From NCBI GenBank assembly GCA_032433765.1, contig JAVIAB010000159.1, positions 59,278,043 through 59,342,042 on the forward strand: DNA of 64,000 nucleotides, given 5' to 3'. The notes under the pieces are model-generated. The model was not told the origin of the DNA. It saw nothing but the letters and a program-made list of their open reading frames with translations, and made no database searches. Origin of the DNA: Megaustenia siamemsis. Lineage: Eukaryota > Mollusca > Gastropoda > Stylommatophora > Ariophantidae. The first letter of the stretch is position 1, and every line of letters starts with the position of its first letter. The translations under genes and the position numbers were made by a program. Shown here one piece after another: positions 33,461-45,830 of the stretch.

Positions 33461-33775
33461 TCTTCCCTTATAGCCCTTTTGAGAAGAGATAATAACAGAA
33501 TAGCAAAGAAAGCTATTATATGGGAAATATATGGGAAACAACAGGTAAGAGAAAAAGAGGAAGACCCGGGGAGACACTGAGAAGAACATTGATGAGAGAG
33601 GCAAGAGCAGCAGGATTCGGCTCCCTCAGTGAGATAGAGCTGCTTGCACAGAACAGAGACAGATGGCGAGATCTGATAAAATATCTTTAAAAGAAAACTG
33701 CTAGAATAAAAATTCAGATAGGGGAAGGTGTATCTTGGTCTACGCCCTATGGGCCGGCTACGGCTCGAAAGGTCA
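33461..33775 (+). mobile_element. LINE family F copy F1, C-terminus
   Basis: REKRGRPGETLRRTLMREAR, then AAGFGSLSEIELLAQNRDRW and RDLIKYL with a stop, then a conserved 3' end with GGTGTATCTTGGTCTACGCC and GGCCGGCTACGGCTCGAAAG, GTCAATA and a GATA tail. Copies: 38700 (-), 42270, 44150 (-), 22905. Confidence 0.8.
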
Positions 33776-34954
<1,179 letters not shown>

Positions 34955-35190
34955 ATATATATATATATATATTATTTTACATATTATCACATATTATCTA
35001 TGTTTACCCTCTGATATGTACCACATCTATCTCTCTCTCTCTCTCTCTAGAGATCTAAGATCAGAGATTCCATCTCTTATGCCTCTGTTTATTTCTCCTT
35101 GACTTACCTGTCTCGCCATCCTAGATGTAGTAGAATCTATCTGTATGTCATTGTTTGTATGTGCTATTCTCGTTTTCCGAAGAAGGCCGG
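34955..35190 (+). repeat. Interspersed repeat P, copy 2
   Basis: A (CT)n start, then CATCTCTTATGCCTCTGT, CATCCTAGATGTAGTAG and a CCGAAGAAGGCCGGGG hairpin. It aligns with the minus strand of 3640-3890. Confidence 0.65.
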
Positions 35191-35406
35191 GGAGCAGAAG
35201 CGCCTGTTACCTGCGGTCGCAATAGCAAGGTCGGCGCATCATCAGCCGACCAAGACCTAGCAGTTCTACCTCCTCGTGGTCTCCCCTGGTAACAGTCTGC
35301 GTCAAAACAGACTGGCTAACAGAAACTAGGGTCGCCGTGTTCCCTGTCGTGGTGGTGGCTGTTACTGATATAGAGGACCCAGTATTACAGTACCTCTGGG
35401 CTGGAC
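35191..35406. other. Unassigned GC-richer stretch
   Basis: Nothing is recognised; it precedes the transposon at 35409. Confidence 0.25.
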
Positions 35407-35408
35407 TA

Positions 35409-36186
35409 TAGCTCGTTTCAAATCACGTGCCCAACTTCAAAACGCTATTACTCAGTAACCGTTTGTTAAAAACTGTTGAAATTTTCCAAATGTTATTAGA
35501 ATGCAAAATACCCTTTAAATGTATATTTAACAAATATCTTGCAGCTGGAGTTTTCTTAAAGCGGCGAATTTCGTTGATGTTTGTCAAAATTGTAAATTGT
35601 GAACCCCTAAATAATAGAAATTACCGTATTTGCTGGTCTATGATTAATTTTCACTAGGTAAAGGCGTGGCCGTAATGGGGAAATAACTGAATAAGACAAA
35701 ACACCAGGAGAATTATTGTCTTCTCAGTAGCCTCTTTGCAAAAATAGTCATACATTTGTATTGCGGTGTTTTGTAAACTGCAGAATTTCATTTTAAGACT
35801 CATGATAAATGTTATCGTTCCACGTCTCCACCTATGAATGAACGGAAATGGAACACACAATTTCTCGTGTTTTTTACAAGTGTCTAATTGTGTCAAAAAC
35901 CACGGTAAAAGCGTGCAAACACGTCAATTTTATCGTGTATGGATTTTTACTCGCTATTTTTAATTTAAAATACTGTAAACATTAAGTTTTGACTACATCA
36001 ATGGGTCGTTATAAATTTATATAAATCAAATAAGCAACAATAATAACCAAATGTTTTTTTTAATGAAATTAATTCCCTGTTGGGTTCTAATCATTATAAC
36101 TTTACATGCAAATTTTGAACAACTTACAACAAGCGGTTAAAAAGCTATCGATTTTAAAATTTGGGCACGAGTTATGAAACAAGCTA
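35409..36186 (-). mobile_element. Non-autonomous deletion derivative of the 2.1-kb transposon
   Basis: Both termini of the element at 25104 are present (TAGCTCGTTTCAAATCACGT at the left, GAAACAAGCTA at the right), flanked by TA at 35407-35408 and 36187-36188. An internal stretch of about 1.33 kb, with the whole DDE core, is missing. The junction is at about 35730, between TTGTCTTCTCAGT and AGCCTCTTTGC. It could move only with transposase supplied in trans. Confidence 0.93.
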
Positions 36187-36189
36187 TAG

Positions 36190-36470
36190 TATTTTCCAAC
36201 ATAGCCTGGGACAGACGAAATCCAACCTCTCCAGTAAGAGCCGGGAATGTCAGGAAAGCCATTACGACCCGCTGCATCTTATGAGTCAAAGGGCAACCTG
36301 CCCGCATCGACTCGTGGCAATCCGTCAACAACAACTGAAGAAGGCTAGAACGTTGCACTGTGTTCCGCGCCATTGACCCAGTGCATCCGATTTCTGCCAG
36401 CATTTTATTTAGGTTTGCTATCCTTACCCTTTGATTATCCCCAAACCTCTTTCAAATTATAACCCTGAAC
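36190..36470 (-). mobile_element. LINE-associated fragment, family J copy 2
   Basis: The minus strand encodes MLAEIGCTGSMARNTVQRS and, to its C-terminal side, KMQRVVMAFLTFPALTGE. The first block matches copy 1 at 15716. Confidence 0.55.
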
Positions 36471-36945
36471 GCACTGCGGCTGACGTCACGGTGTTGTGTT
36501 GGTTGACAAGTCTTCTGTGTATTCCTGCATAGCGACCATGTCAGGCATCTCCCACCTTCAACTGATATTTCTGTAGATGCAGTTTCATGGTTATTTTTTT
36601 AGTCTTTGTTTTTATCCAACGTCCTTACGGGCATTAATAATGTCAGTGTGGTCCATTGTCCTTCAGCTCTCAACATCAGTAAATCTGGCAGATCTATCAG
36701 TACGTTCATTACTTCACACTTCCGTGTGGTCTGGTACACAAATTTAGCAGACTTTTGCTAGACTAGACCTCCTTCAAGACTCCTACCACTGCCGTCAAAC
36801 CTAATATATTGCTATTGTATTTAGCCTGCTCACTACGTCACTGAGGAAAACATCATGTCAATCTACCTGTTTAAATATGGCGGATAGGCGGCAGGAACCA
36901 TTAAGGCTGTCTGAAAAGTCCTCCTTGCTGCAGTTTCCTTATATT
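36471..36945. other. Unassigned stretch
   Basis: I see no frame, motif or repeat that I can support. Confidence 0.3.
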
Positions 36946-36997
36946 ACAAGTCCGGTTTGAAGCCGGAGCTACTGTGTTTAGTGCTCTGTGCACACCG
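36946..36997. repeat. Short repeat shared with 55465-55530
   Basis: AAGTCCGG, GCCGGAGCTACTG and TTTAGTGCTCTGTGC recur at 55470. The 17-bp array starts directly after it. Confidence 0.6.
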
Positions 36998-37970
36998 TGA
37001 CTCTATATGAGACAGGACTTTATATGAGACGGGACTTTATATGAGACAGGACTTTATATGAGACAGGACTTAATATGAGACGGGACTTTATATGAGACAG
37101 GACTTTATATGAGACAGGACTTTATATGAGACGGGACTCTTTATGAGACAGGACTTTATATGAGACAGGACTTTATATGAGACGGGACTTTATATGAGAC
37201 AGGACTTTATATGAGACAGGACTTTATATGAGACAGGACTTTATATGAGACAGGACTTTATATGAGACGGGACTTTATATGAGACGGGACTTTATATGAG
37301 ACGGGACTTTATATGAGACAGTACGTTATATGAGACAGGACTTTATATGAGACGGGACTTTATATGAGACGGGACTTTATATGAGACAGGACTTTATATG
37401 AAACATGACTTTATATGAGACGGGACTTTATATGAAACGGATCTTTATATGAGACGGGACTTTATACGAGACGGGTGTCAATATAAGGCGGGGCTCTATA
37501 TGAGACAGATCTTTATATGAGACAGATCTTTATATGAGACGGATCTTTATGAGACGGGTGTCAATATAAGGCGGGGCTCTATATGAGACGGATCTTTATA
37601 TGAGACGGATCTTTATATGAGACGGATTTTTATATGATGCGGGACTTTATATGAGACGGGTGTCAATATAAGGCGGGGCTCTATATGAGACGGATCTTTA
37701 TATGAGACGGATCTTTATATGAGACGGATCTTATATGAGACGGGACTTTATATGAGACGGATCTTTATATGAGACGGATCTTTATATGAGACGGGTCTTT
37801 ATATGAGACGGATCTTTATATGAGACGGGACTTTATAGGAGACGGGATTTATATGTGACGGAGCTTTATTTGAGGTGGGTAATTTTTAAGACGGGACTTT
37901 ATATGAGTCAGTGCTTTATATGACGCTTGTCTCTATATGAGGCGGGGGTTTATATGAGGTGGGATTAAAA
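36998..37970. repeat. 17-bp minisatellite
   Basis: Units of TATATGAGACRGGACTT. Later units shift to ATATGAGACGGATCTTT, and a longer variant, GACGGGTGTCAATATAAGGC, recurs three times (about 37475, 37555 and 37650), which indicates block duplication. Confidence 0.95.
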
Positions 37971-38204
37971 AGTCCTGACAGGCTTTAATTATATTACAAA
38001 CCCCATATAAAGATACATGGACGAACTGCGAGATAACTAGAGAATTTGAAAACGAAAGTAAACGATCCCATTGGAGGTAACGCTGCCACCGCCACCTTTT
38101 GATGATTCCCAGTCATATAGTCTGCTGGACCTGCAAATCCTGCCAGGATACAACGCTTGTTAAATGTGCTGAGTAATATAACAACTATGAAGTGGTACTG
38201 TTAG

Positions 38205-38615
38205 GTCATCATGGACAATAGGACAACAGACAAGAAAACCACTGGAGTCTGTAGAAATGTGGTTTTACAGAAGAATGTTGAGAATACCATGAACAGCTAA
38301 GAAGAGCAATGAAAACGTTCTGAAAGAGGTCAAAGCAAAAACAGAGCTAATTTCCAATATTAGACAGAAACAATCATCATTTTTTGGTCATGTAATGAGA
38401 AGAGAACAACTGGAATATATTGTAACAACTAGAAAAATTGAGAGACGAAGAGATAGAGGGAAGTAAAGAGAAACAATACCAGACAGCTTAAGAGAATGGC
38501 TTTGCAGAAGGTCAACAACAGAAATGATAAATAACTGTCGAGATCGAAAGTTGTGGAGAGACATGATCACCTACTCCAGCAGGCCGGTACTTGATGATGA
38601 TGAATGTTAGTTAGG
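38205..38615 (+). mobile_element. LINE family A copy A7
   Basis: GQQTRKPLESVEMWFYRRML-like, KAKTELISNIRQKQSSFFGH, and the 3' end with GGCCGGTACTTGATGATGATG. Confidence 0.82.
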
Positions 38616-38699
38616 TCTCGTCTAGGCTGAAAGGATTGGTGAACTAACATATCTAGGCTATTTACATTTGACATAACACAAACGCAAATGATATTGTTT

Positions 38700-38945
38700 A
38701 ATCTATCACTATCTATCTATCTATTGACCTTTCGAGCCGTAGCCGGCCCATAGGGCGTAGACCAATATACTCCTCATATCTAAATTTTTATTCTAGCAGT
38801 TTTAAATTCTTTTAATTCATCTCAGTGTTTCTCTGGGTCTTCCTCTTTTCCTCTTGCCTGTTGTTTCCCACATGAGGGTTTGCTTTGCTATTCGGGTATT
38901 ATCTCTTCTCATCACATGTCCAACATATGACCATCATGTTTTCTT
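38700..38945 (-). mobile_element. LINE family F copy F2
   Basis: A (CTAT)n tail, TTGACCTTTCGAGCCGTAGC and GGCCCATAGGGCGTAGACC, then the complement of the GRPRETLR block. It ends about 15 bp before the exon Y2 acceptor. Confidence 0.78.
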
Positions 38946-38960
38946 CATATATCACTACAG

Positions 38961-39099
38961 GTTAGAAAATAAAAAAGCGGACTGCATTGTCCAAGCTGGC
39001 AACAATAACAACTGTAACCAGGACTACACCAAATACGTGCTCCGAAGGGAGACTAAATTGACCAGAAAGAAATTAAGGTGTCCTCCACTCAACAATTGA
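38961..39099 (+). CDS. Candidate gene, terminal exon Y2
   Basis: The acceptor TTTTCTTCATATATCACTACAG ends at 38960 (good pyrimidine tract). Phase 2 in: one base (G) completes the codon from exon X2 (GA+G, Glu). Then 45 codons and TGA at 39097-39099. The other two frames stop within 12 bases. The peptide begins LENKKADCIVQAGNNNNCNQ and ends KLRCPPLNN, basic near the C-terminus, with Cys at 8, 18 and 40. Leu at 1 and Cys-Ile at 8-9 match exon Y1. No AATAAA was found in the next 160 bases, which weakens the case for this as the last exon. Confidence 0.55.
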
Positions 39100-39269
39100 A
39101 ATTGTAAGTGCTAGATTTAACTGTTTCAGTGCAGAAACGTTTGATAACTGCAAGGGCATTGATTTTAAAAACAAAATGGTTCATGTTGTTAAAAGCCAAT
39201 CTACATATTTATATTTACCTAAAGTGTAACATTATATTATTATAATTATATGTCAGGTCGGATAATTTT

Positions 39270-39630
39270 ACCTGCTACTGTTTGCAGTAAACAGTACAAC
39301 CTGTGGGTCCCTGCTGTCTTGCAGGTAAGCTCGGGATGGTAAAAGGCTACGGAAGGGTACCCCGAAGTAAAACAACCCCACGATGGGGACTACAGTTACC
39401 TTTCTTTGTTTGGGAGATGAGTTAGTAATTCGGATGATTCCACTGGCACGGGCGGTTGAGCAATTATGGATTTTAATTCGTTTGCAGTGATACCGAGGCC
39501 TTCCATAACCAAATAACCAAATAACCACACTGTCTTGTAGGTGAGACATTTTAGCCAAAGGCTTGCGGAGCCAACCGTAAACAAACCAACGGAAGGCAAC
39601 AGAAAACCACCGTCGTAACTTCTTTGTACA
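39270..39630. repeat. Interspersed repeat T, copy 1
   Basis: CCTTTCTTTG, ATTCGGATGATTCCACTGGC, ACGGGCGGTTGAG and CGTTTGCAGTGATA recur at 55660-55800. The class is not known. Confidence 0.55.
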
Positions 39631-39767
39631 ATCATGAATTGCTAAAACGATATATAAATCATTATAACAACGTTAAGGGGGATTCCAATGGAAAACCCTC
39701 GTTCGGTAGGGGACATCATGTGCTACAAGTGATACCCGATCGTCATCGAGCTACTGTAAGCAAAATA

Positions 39768-40118
39768 AAATGTGGTTTTACAAAAGAATTTTAAGAATAC
39801 CACGGACAGCTAAGAAGAGTAATGAAAATGTTCTGAAAGAGGTCAAAGCAAAAAGTGAGCTAATTTCCAATATTTGGAAGAAGCAATCATCATTTTTTTG
39901 CCATGAAATGAGAAGAGAACAACTGGAATATATTGTAATAACTGGGAAAATTGAAGGACGAAGAGATAGAGGGAAGCAAAGATAAAAGATAGCAGACAGC
40001 TTTAAAGAATAGCTTGGCAGAATGTCAACAACAGAAATGATAAATAACTGTCGAGATCGAAAGTTATGGAGAGACATGATCACCTACGCCAGCAGGCCCA
40101 GTACTTGACGATGATAAA
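39768..40118 (+). mobile_element. LINE family A copy A8
   Basis: MWFYKRILRIPRTAKKSNEN, KAKSELISNIWKKQSSFFCH and the 3' end with CCAGTACTTGACGATGAT. The conserved FFGH Gly is Cys here. Confidence 0.82.
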
Positions 40119-40336
40119 AGTGTAACATTGTATATATATATATATATGATAAAACAAGCAATTAGATTTCACAAATACCATGATGACACAAGACATGTAA
40201 AAAAGAATATGGTTTTATGACGGTTCACACTAATCAAATTGAGAGTGACGCACTCTGCGGCGAAACGTACGCATCCGAAATCGGCAAGATGGACGGTCCG
40301 TTGAAACGTACGAAAAGAGTTACGTAATCACCATAA
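40119..40336 (+). repeat. Duplicated flank shared with 2120-2345
   Basis: ATGATGACACAAGACATGTA, TTCACACTAATCAAATTGAG and GCGGCGAAACGTACG match the flank of LINE A1. A SINE later inserted at its right end. Confidence 0.7.
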
Positions 40337-40596
40337 AAAAGTAAGTAAAGAGCCATATCACGCCAAATGGCGTATAGGGAATATGGTGTTAGTGACCATA
40401 AATTTTACAGACCTTCAGCACATGATTTTTAGGGTAATTGTGGACTGTATTACGCCCGTGCTGCTTTACTTTCCCAGAAAAAATTCCGGTACCCATTTAA
40501 GGCTAGATGAACCCTGAATCCGACGGATGGGATCGAACCCTACTTCTTGTCCTTTGTAGTCCAGTTCACTAACCACTGAGCTATCGCGTCTCCCTA
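40337..40596 (-). mobile_element. SINE family 1, full-length, with target duplication
   Basis: Minus-strand A box ATAGCTCAGTGGTTAG, B box GGTTCGATCCC, body, hairpin TACGCCATTTGGCGTGATAT. Direct repeats AATCACCATAA flank it (40326-40336 and 40600-40610). Confidence 0.93.
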
Positions 40597-40667
40597 AGCA
40601 ATCACCATAACATAAAAAAATACGTATGTATCACGTAATGTTAAAATATTACTTATATAGTATTATA

Positions 40668-40940
40668 TTTCCTGAGGGAGCTCTAAAAAACATCAGAAAG
40701 AAACAATCAACATTTTTCGGGCACATCATGAGAAGAGAAAAGTTGGAATACTTGGTTACAACCGGCAAAATAAAAGGAAAGAGAGATCACGGACGACAAA
40801 AAGAGAAAATACTGGATAGCTCGGTGTCATGGCATGGAAAACACTCAACAACAGAACTGATACGATGCACTGTAGATAGAAGATTGTGGAAGGACATGAT
40901 CACCTACGCCAGCCGGTATGGTACAAGATGATGATGATGA
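40668..40940 (+). mobile_element. LINE family B copy B6, 3' fragment
   Basis: NIRKKQSTFFGHIMRREKLE, KRDHGRQKEKILDSSVSWHG and the TGATGATGATGATG tail, in one open frame to the end. Confidence 0.85.
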
Positions 40941-41002
40941 TGAATAAGCAAATACATTAATGTATACTTTTATGACGTCATCATTATCATTTCTTTCTCC
41001 AG

Positions 41003-41092
41003 ACTGAAGGGGAACAAACCATCAGACTTGCTGACTGCGCACTTCGAACTTTAGTCTCACACATGGGAATAACCTACTGTAACTCATTCTAG
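41003..41092 (+). other. Possible third Y-type terminal exon
   Basis: A strong acceptor, TATCATTTCTTTCTCCAG, ends at 41002. In phase 2 (the phase of Y exons) it reads LKGNKPSDLLTAHFEL and stops at 41052-41054. The start resembles exon Y2 (L.N/GNK..D), but the Cys is lost. The phase-0 frame is also open, 29 codons to 41090, with two Cys. It may be a decayed or alternative last exon of the candidate gene. Confidence 0.35.
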
Positions 41093-41374
41093 CAACATTA
41101 GCATAGTTGAATTTAACCTCTTGAAGATCACGTGAAACATATGTAACATAATACAATCGTGATTGTTTTATCCAACAATTTTTTTTTTTGTTCAGGTTCC
41201 TTTCTGTTTCTTTATTGTAAATAATTGTATTACTTGAAACAAAAGCAGAAGAAAATTTAGCAACATTTAGTTCGCTCCAGTGCAAGGAGTAGTCAAACCT
41301 GTCGAAAAGTGTCTCTGCACAGAATATTGTTTATTGTGTTTGTGGTGTAATATTTTCGTGCGATCGAAGGTAAA

Positions 41375-41965
41375 TTATTCTTCTTCTACCTTTCAGCTCC
41401 ATGTGGAGCATAGAACTTCAACAAACACTTTCCAAGTCGTTCTGTTTCTTGCCATTCTTTTATAATCATTCCATTTTTTCCCCATCATCTTCATCATTGC
41501 TTCTGTCTGTCTTCTCCAAGAATTCCTTGGTCTTCCTCTTTGTCTTTTTCCCTGCGGATTCCAAACAAGGGCCTATAGTGTAATACTCTCAGTTGGCTTC
41601 CGCAGTGTGTGTCCTATCCACTGCCATCGTCTTCGCTGTATCTCTTTATCCACTGGTATTTGACTGGTACATTTCCATAATTCTATGTTAGTGATTTTGT
41701 CCTGCCATATCTATTCTTTTATTCTGCGTAAGCATCCATTAATGAAAGTATGTATCTTCATGATTGTCATTTGTGTTGTTCTCCACGTTTCACAGCTTAT
41801 AATAGGACTGACATAACATTGGAGTTGAACATTTTTATTTTTGTATTTAACCTAATTTCTTTGGATTTCCATGTTTCCCAGTGCAACAAAAGCTCCTCTT
41901 GCTTTTGATATCCTTATTTTGTTATCACTTTCAGTTCCCTCCTCAATCTGTATCTACATTACTAC
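41375..41965 (-). mobile_element. LINE family G copy G4
   Basis: The tail is written TTCTTCTTC, followed by the complement of WKVFVEFYAPHGA-like and MMGKKWNDYKRMARN blocks, and WIGHTLRKPTESITL-like further up. It extends about 200 bp further 5' than the other G copies. Frames are broken. Confidence 0.78.
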
Positions 41966-42269
41966 CCAGATATATGTAAGATTATACGTCTAGTAGAGAA
42001 TATAAAAATAAATTAGGAGAAATACCTCTACTAGACGAAAGTAAATTAGATATTTATTATTATTTTGATGAAAAATAATGGTGTAATGGTATTTCACAGA
42101 AATAACAAAAACATAATTTGACGCCGGTGCCCATGTGTGTGTTAAAGGATACATTTTGAAGAAATTAAAAGTTCTGGAAATAAATGTTTCTTTTTTCTGT
42201 TCTAGACTTTTGAATTGTATTTGTATTGTTATGTTTACTAAACGACATTTTAATGTTTATTTTTAACAA
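41966..42269. other. Unassigned AT-rich stretch
   Basis: No feature is supported. Confidence 0.3.
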
Positions 42270-42450
42270 GAGCAGCAGGATTCGGCTCCCTCAATGAGAT
42301 TGAGCTATTGCACAGAACAGAGACAAAATGGCGAGATTTGATAAATATCTTTAAAGAAAACTGCTAGAACAAAAATTCAGATAGGAGAAGGTGTATCTTG
42401 GTCTACGTCCTATGGGCCGGCTACGGCTCGAAAAGTCAATAGATAGCTAG
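42270..42450 (+). mobile_element. LINE family F copy F3, 3' end
   Basis: RAAGFGSLNEIELLHRTETK-like coding, then GTGTATCTTGGTCTACGTCC, GGCTACGGCTCGAAAAGTCA and a short ATAGATAG tail. Confidence 0.8.
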
Positions 42451-42469
42451 AAACGACATTTGTATGTTT

Positions 42470-42768
42470 ATCAATCAACTTTTTTTATATTTACCAAACG
42501 AGTTTTTTATATTTACCAAACGAGTTTTTTATGTTTACCAAACGAGTTTTTTATATTTACCAAACGAGTTTTTATGTTTACCAACGAGTTTTTTATATTT
42601 ACCAAACGAGTTTTTTATGTTTACCAAACGAGTTTTTGTATGTTTACCAAACGAGTTTTTTATGTTTACCAAACGAGTTTTTTATATTTTACCAAACGAG
42701 TTTTTTATGTTTACCAAACGAGTTTTTTTATGTTTACCAAACGAGTTTTTTTATGTTTACCAAACCAG
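42470..42768. repeat. Minisatellite of about 20-22 bp
   Basis: Units of TTTTTTATRTTTACCAAACG plus AG, about 14 copies. The number of T residues varies, so all frames drift. The last unit is fused to LINE H at ACCAAACCAGGACGACATTC. Confidence 0.93.
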
Positions 42769-43475
42769 GACGACATTCGGCGATCTCACAGAAAAGGCCT
42801 GGAACAACAGGAAACTAACACTAAAGACCAAACTCTTAATATATCAAACGTGTGTGCTTGGCACACTATTATATGGATCCGAAACCTGGACAACATACTC
42901 AAATCAGGAAAAAAGACTAAATGTCTTCCACTTGCGATGTCTCCGCAAATAATGCACATCAAATGGCAGGACAAATAACAACTTAACTGTCCTGCAACGT
43001 GCTAAAACCCCAACAATCATGTCGATGCTCAGATGTCGAAGACTAAGATGGCTGGGCATGTCCAGCGAATGGATGAAAAGCGCATTCCCAGGCAAATACT
43101 ATATGTGAACTAACACACGGAAAAAAGACAAATCGCAGACCTAAACTACGATATAGAGATATCTGTAAATCATCTCTGAAAGACTTCGCTATATGTGAAT
43201 ATGATTGGAACATCTGTCAAGTGATCGTACATCATGGAGAGCATGTATAAGGAACGGTATAACATCATTTGAGACTGTGCTAATGTAACACTTAGAAGAG
43301 AAAAGACTCTTGAAAAAGGATGGAAAACCCTGTGGATCAGTGGGCCTGAATTGTTAATTCTGTGGCGTGTGTGTTTGTCAAACATTGGTAGAATGAGCCA
43401 CGAGAGGTTCGACCAAAACAAAACCTCAAACACACAAAAACATAAAATAAACAATAGCCTCCACTAGACCGTCTG
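42769..43475 (+). mobile_element. LINE family H, C-terminal region
   Basis: DDIR/TFGDLTEKAWNNRKL, LLIYQTCVLGTLLYGSETWT, RLNVFHLRCLRK, then past frame breaks RCRRLRWLGMSSEWMKSAFP-like, TNRRPKLRYRDICKSSLKDF and a final zinc-knuckle-like LNCxxCGVCLSNIGRMSHER. This is the usual end of a widespread animal LINE ORF. Single copy here; 5'-truncated into the minisatellite. Confidence 0.75.
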
Positions 43476-43635
43476 ACAAGACGAAAAGGCCCATATATAT
43501 GTTCACCAAAATGTCAAGAAATGAGTGCAAGTGTTTTAACGTGAAAGACACGACGTTAGAAGTGTTAGTAACATGACATAGAGATAATGAAACCAACTAT
43601 ACATAAAAACGCAAATTATGACAGAGAATATACAA

Positions 43636-43853
43636 TAAGGAGCTTAGTGGTTAGTGAACTGAACTACAAAAGGACAAGAGGTAGGTTCGATCCCAACCGA
43701 CGGAGTCCGGTTCACCCAGCCTTTAATGGGTACGGATTTTTTTTCTGCGAAAGTAAAGCAGACGGCCGTAATACCGACCATAACCCTAAAAGTCATGTGC
43801 CGAGGTCTGTAAAATGTATGGTCACTAACACCATATTCCCGATACGCCCTACA
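43636..43853 (+). mobile_element. SINE family 1 copy
   Basis: It runs from GTGGTTAGTGAACTGAACTA with B box GGTTCGATCCC to CCATATTCCCGATACGCC. The terminal hairpin is truncated. Confidence 0.88.
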
Positions 43854-44149
43854 TATAATATATACAATCAGGCATGACACGGATCATCTGAAGTTTGTTT
43901 TGGTTCACAATAAACCTGCTCAGAGATGTGTATTAAAGTTCCCTGATTTGTAATATGCAAATAAAAAGGTTGCAAGAGAGACTGCACTCAATGTAGAGGT
44001 GGATCGCACTCAGCCATGTAGGAATCTTATACGCCAAATCAATCATAGTAAAGCGATTCTCAAATGGGGTTCCGAAAAAAAAAAAATAGAGGATGTACTG
44101 TTCATCTCAAAACACTAGCAGAAAAGACCGCAGAATACAGTCCAAATAT
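43854..44149. other. Unassigned stretch
   Basis: Nothing is recognised apart from an A-run at 44080-44091. Confidence 0.3.
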
Positions 44150-44375
44150 GTCTATTCTATTCTATGACCTTTCGAGCCGTAACCGGCCCATAGGGCGTAG
44201 ACCAAGATACAACTTCTCCTATATGAATTTTTTTGTTTAGCAGTTTTCTTTTAAAGATATTTTATCAAATCTCGCCATCTGTCTCTGTTCTGTGCAAGCA
44301 GTTCTATCTCATTGAGGGAGCCGACTCCTGCTTCTCTGCCTCTCTCATCAATTTCTTCTCAGTGTCTCCCTGGGA
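44150..44375 (-). mobile_element. LINE family F copy F4
   Basis: TATTCTATTCTATGACCTTT (here a TATTC tail variant), GAGCCGTAACCGGCCCATAG, and the complement of the EARAAGFGSLNEIELLAQNR coding block up to the ETLR end. Confidence 0.78.
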
Positions 44376-44466
44376 GAAATATGTACATAGCTTTATTTAC
44401 CAGGAAATAAATGATTCGAGAATAAACAGAAAACAATGTGGGAGATACTAACAACATAGGGAGTAA

Positions 44467-44556
44467 AAAAAAAGTAAAGAGCCCCCGGTCACGCCAGGTG
44501 GAGTATAGTAATATAGGACCATACATTTTACAGACCTTCAGCACATGATTTTTTCT
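44467..44556 (-). mobile_element. SINE family 1, 3' part
   Basis: An A-run, GTAAAGAGCCCCCGGTCACG, a diverged hairpin CGCCAGGTGGAGTA, then CAGACCTTCAGCACATGATT. Confidence 0.8.
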
Positions 44557-45085
44557 CTTAGGTCTCTTTCATTTTCAGTTGTTTTAAAACTCATCGTTTG
44601 TTTTCTTTCTTTCCATCCAATTCTACCTATTCTTCAATAAATCAACATTTCAAAGTCTTAACTTCCTGTCTGAATTCTGGTCTAATATCCAGTTTTACAT
44701 CATAAGATATATTGAGAAGATGTAACAATTTGCTATTCTTATTTAGCTCTGGTGTATTTGTTTTGATGTTAGTATATTTTTCATGACATTAACATTACTT
44801 TTGCCATACCTATTTATTGTTTATTTCAGTTTTGCATTTCCATCACTGGTTATAAAAATGTCCCAGGTAGTTGTAGTTCTGAACTGTCTCCATGTGTATT
44901 CCTTTCATATTGAATTGTAGGACTTGCGAATTTTCTTTGTTGATGACATAGTTTAGTCTTTTGATATCCATGATCTAGTCCATATTTTTTAGTGTTCATG
45001 TTTGTTACATTAAGTAATTGTTGTAGATCTTAGGATTTCTGCTAGTAGTACAGTATCATCAGCATATTTGGTTAGTGATTATCGT
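44557..45085 (-). mobile_element. LINE family C copy C5: RT YADD motif to mid-C-terminus
   Basis: The minus strand reads TNQICxDDTVLLAEIL-like at 45000-45075 (the TATGCTGATGATACTGTAC codons of YADDTV), then a NVTNMNTKKYGLDHGYQKTK-like block and the KKTNDEFQNN complement near 44600. Several indels. Confidence 0.75.
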
Positions 45086-45189
45086 TCCATTAATTTGTAG
45101 GCGTGGCATCTCTATGATGGTTTAAAAGAATTGCTCAGTGGATAGATTAAAATAGCTTGGTGATAGGACTCAACTTCAAGAAGACGTGT

Positions 45190-45830
45190 TAAAGAAGTGC
45201 AATAAATGAGGAGGAGAAATGATACGGTAGTGAGAGTAACTGAGTGTGTCTAATGAAGTTACAGAAGTGAGAGTAACTGAGTGTGTCTAATGAAGTTACA
45301 GAAGTGAGAGTAACTGAGTGTGTCTAATGAAGTTACAGAAGTGAGAGTAACTGAGTGTGTCTAATCAAGTTACAGAAGTGAGAGTAACTGAGTGTGTCTA
45401 ATGAAGTTACAGAAGTGAGAGTGACTGAGTGTGTCTAATGAAGTTACAGAAGTGAGAGTAACTGAGTGTGTCTAATGAAGTTACAGAAGTGAGAGTAACT
45501 GAGTGTGTCTAATGAAGTTACAGAAGTGAGAGTAACTGAGTGTGTCTAATGAAGTTATAGAAGTGAGAGTGACTGAGTGTGTCTAATAAAGTAGCAGAAG
45601 TGAGAGTGACTGAGTGTGTCTAATGAAGTTATAGAAGTGAGAGTGACTGAGTGTGTCTAATGAAGTTACAGAAGTGAGAGTAACTGAGTGTGTCTAATGA
45701 AGTTACAGAAGTGAGAGTGACTGATTGTGTCTAATGAAGTTACAGAAGTGAGAGTAACTGAGTGTGTCTAATGAAGTTACAGAAGTGAGAGTTACTGAGT
45801 GTGTCTAATGAGTTACAGAAGTGAGAGTAA
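45190..45830. repeat. 37-bp minisatellite
   Basis: About 17 units of GAAGTTACAGAAGTGAGAGT plus AACTGAGTGTGTCTAAT. Confidence 0.96.
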
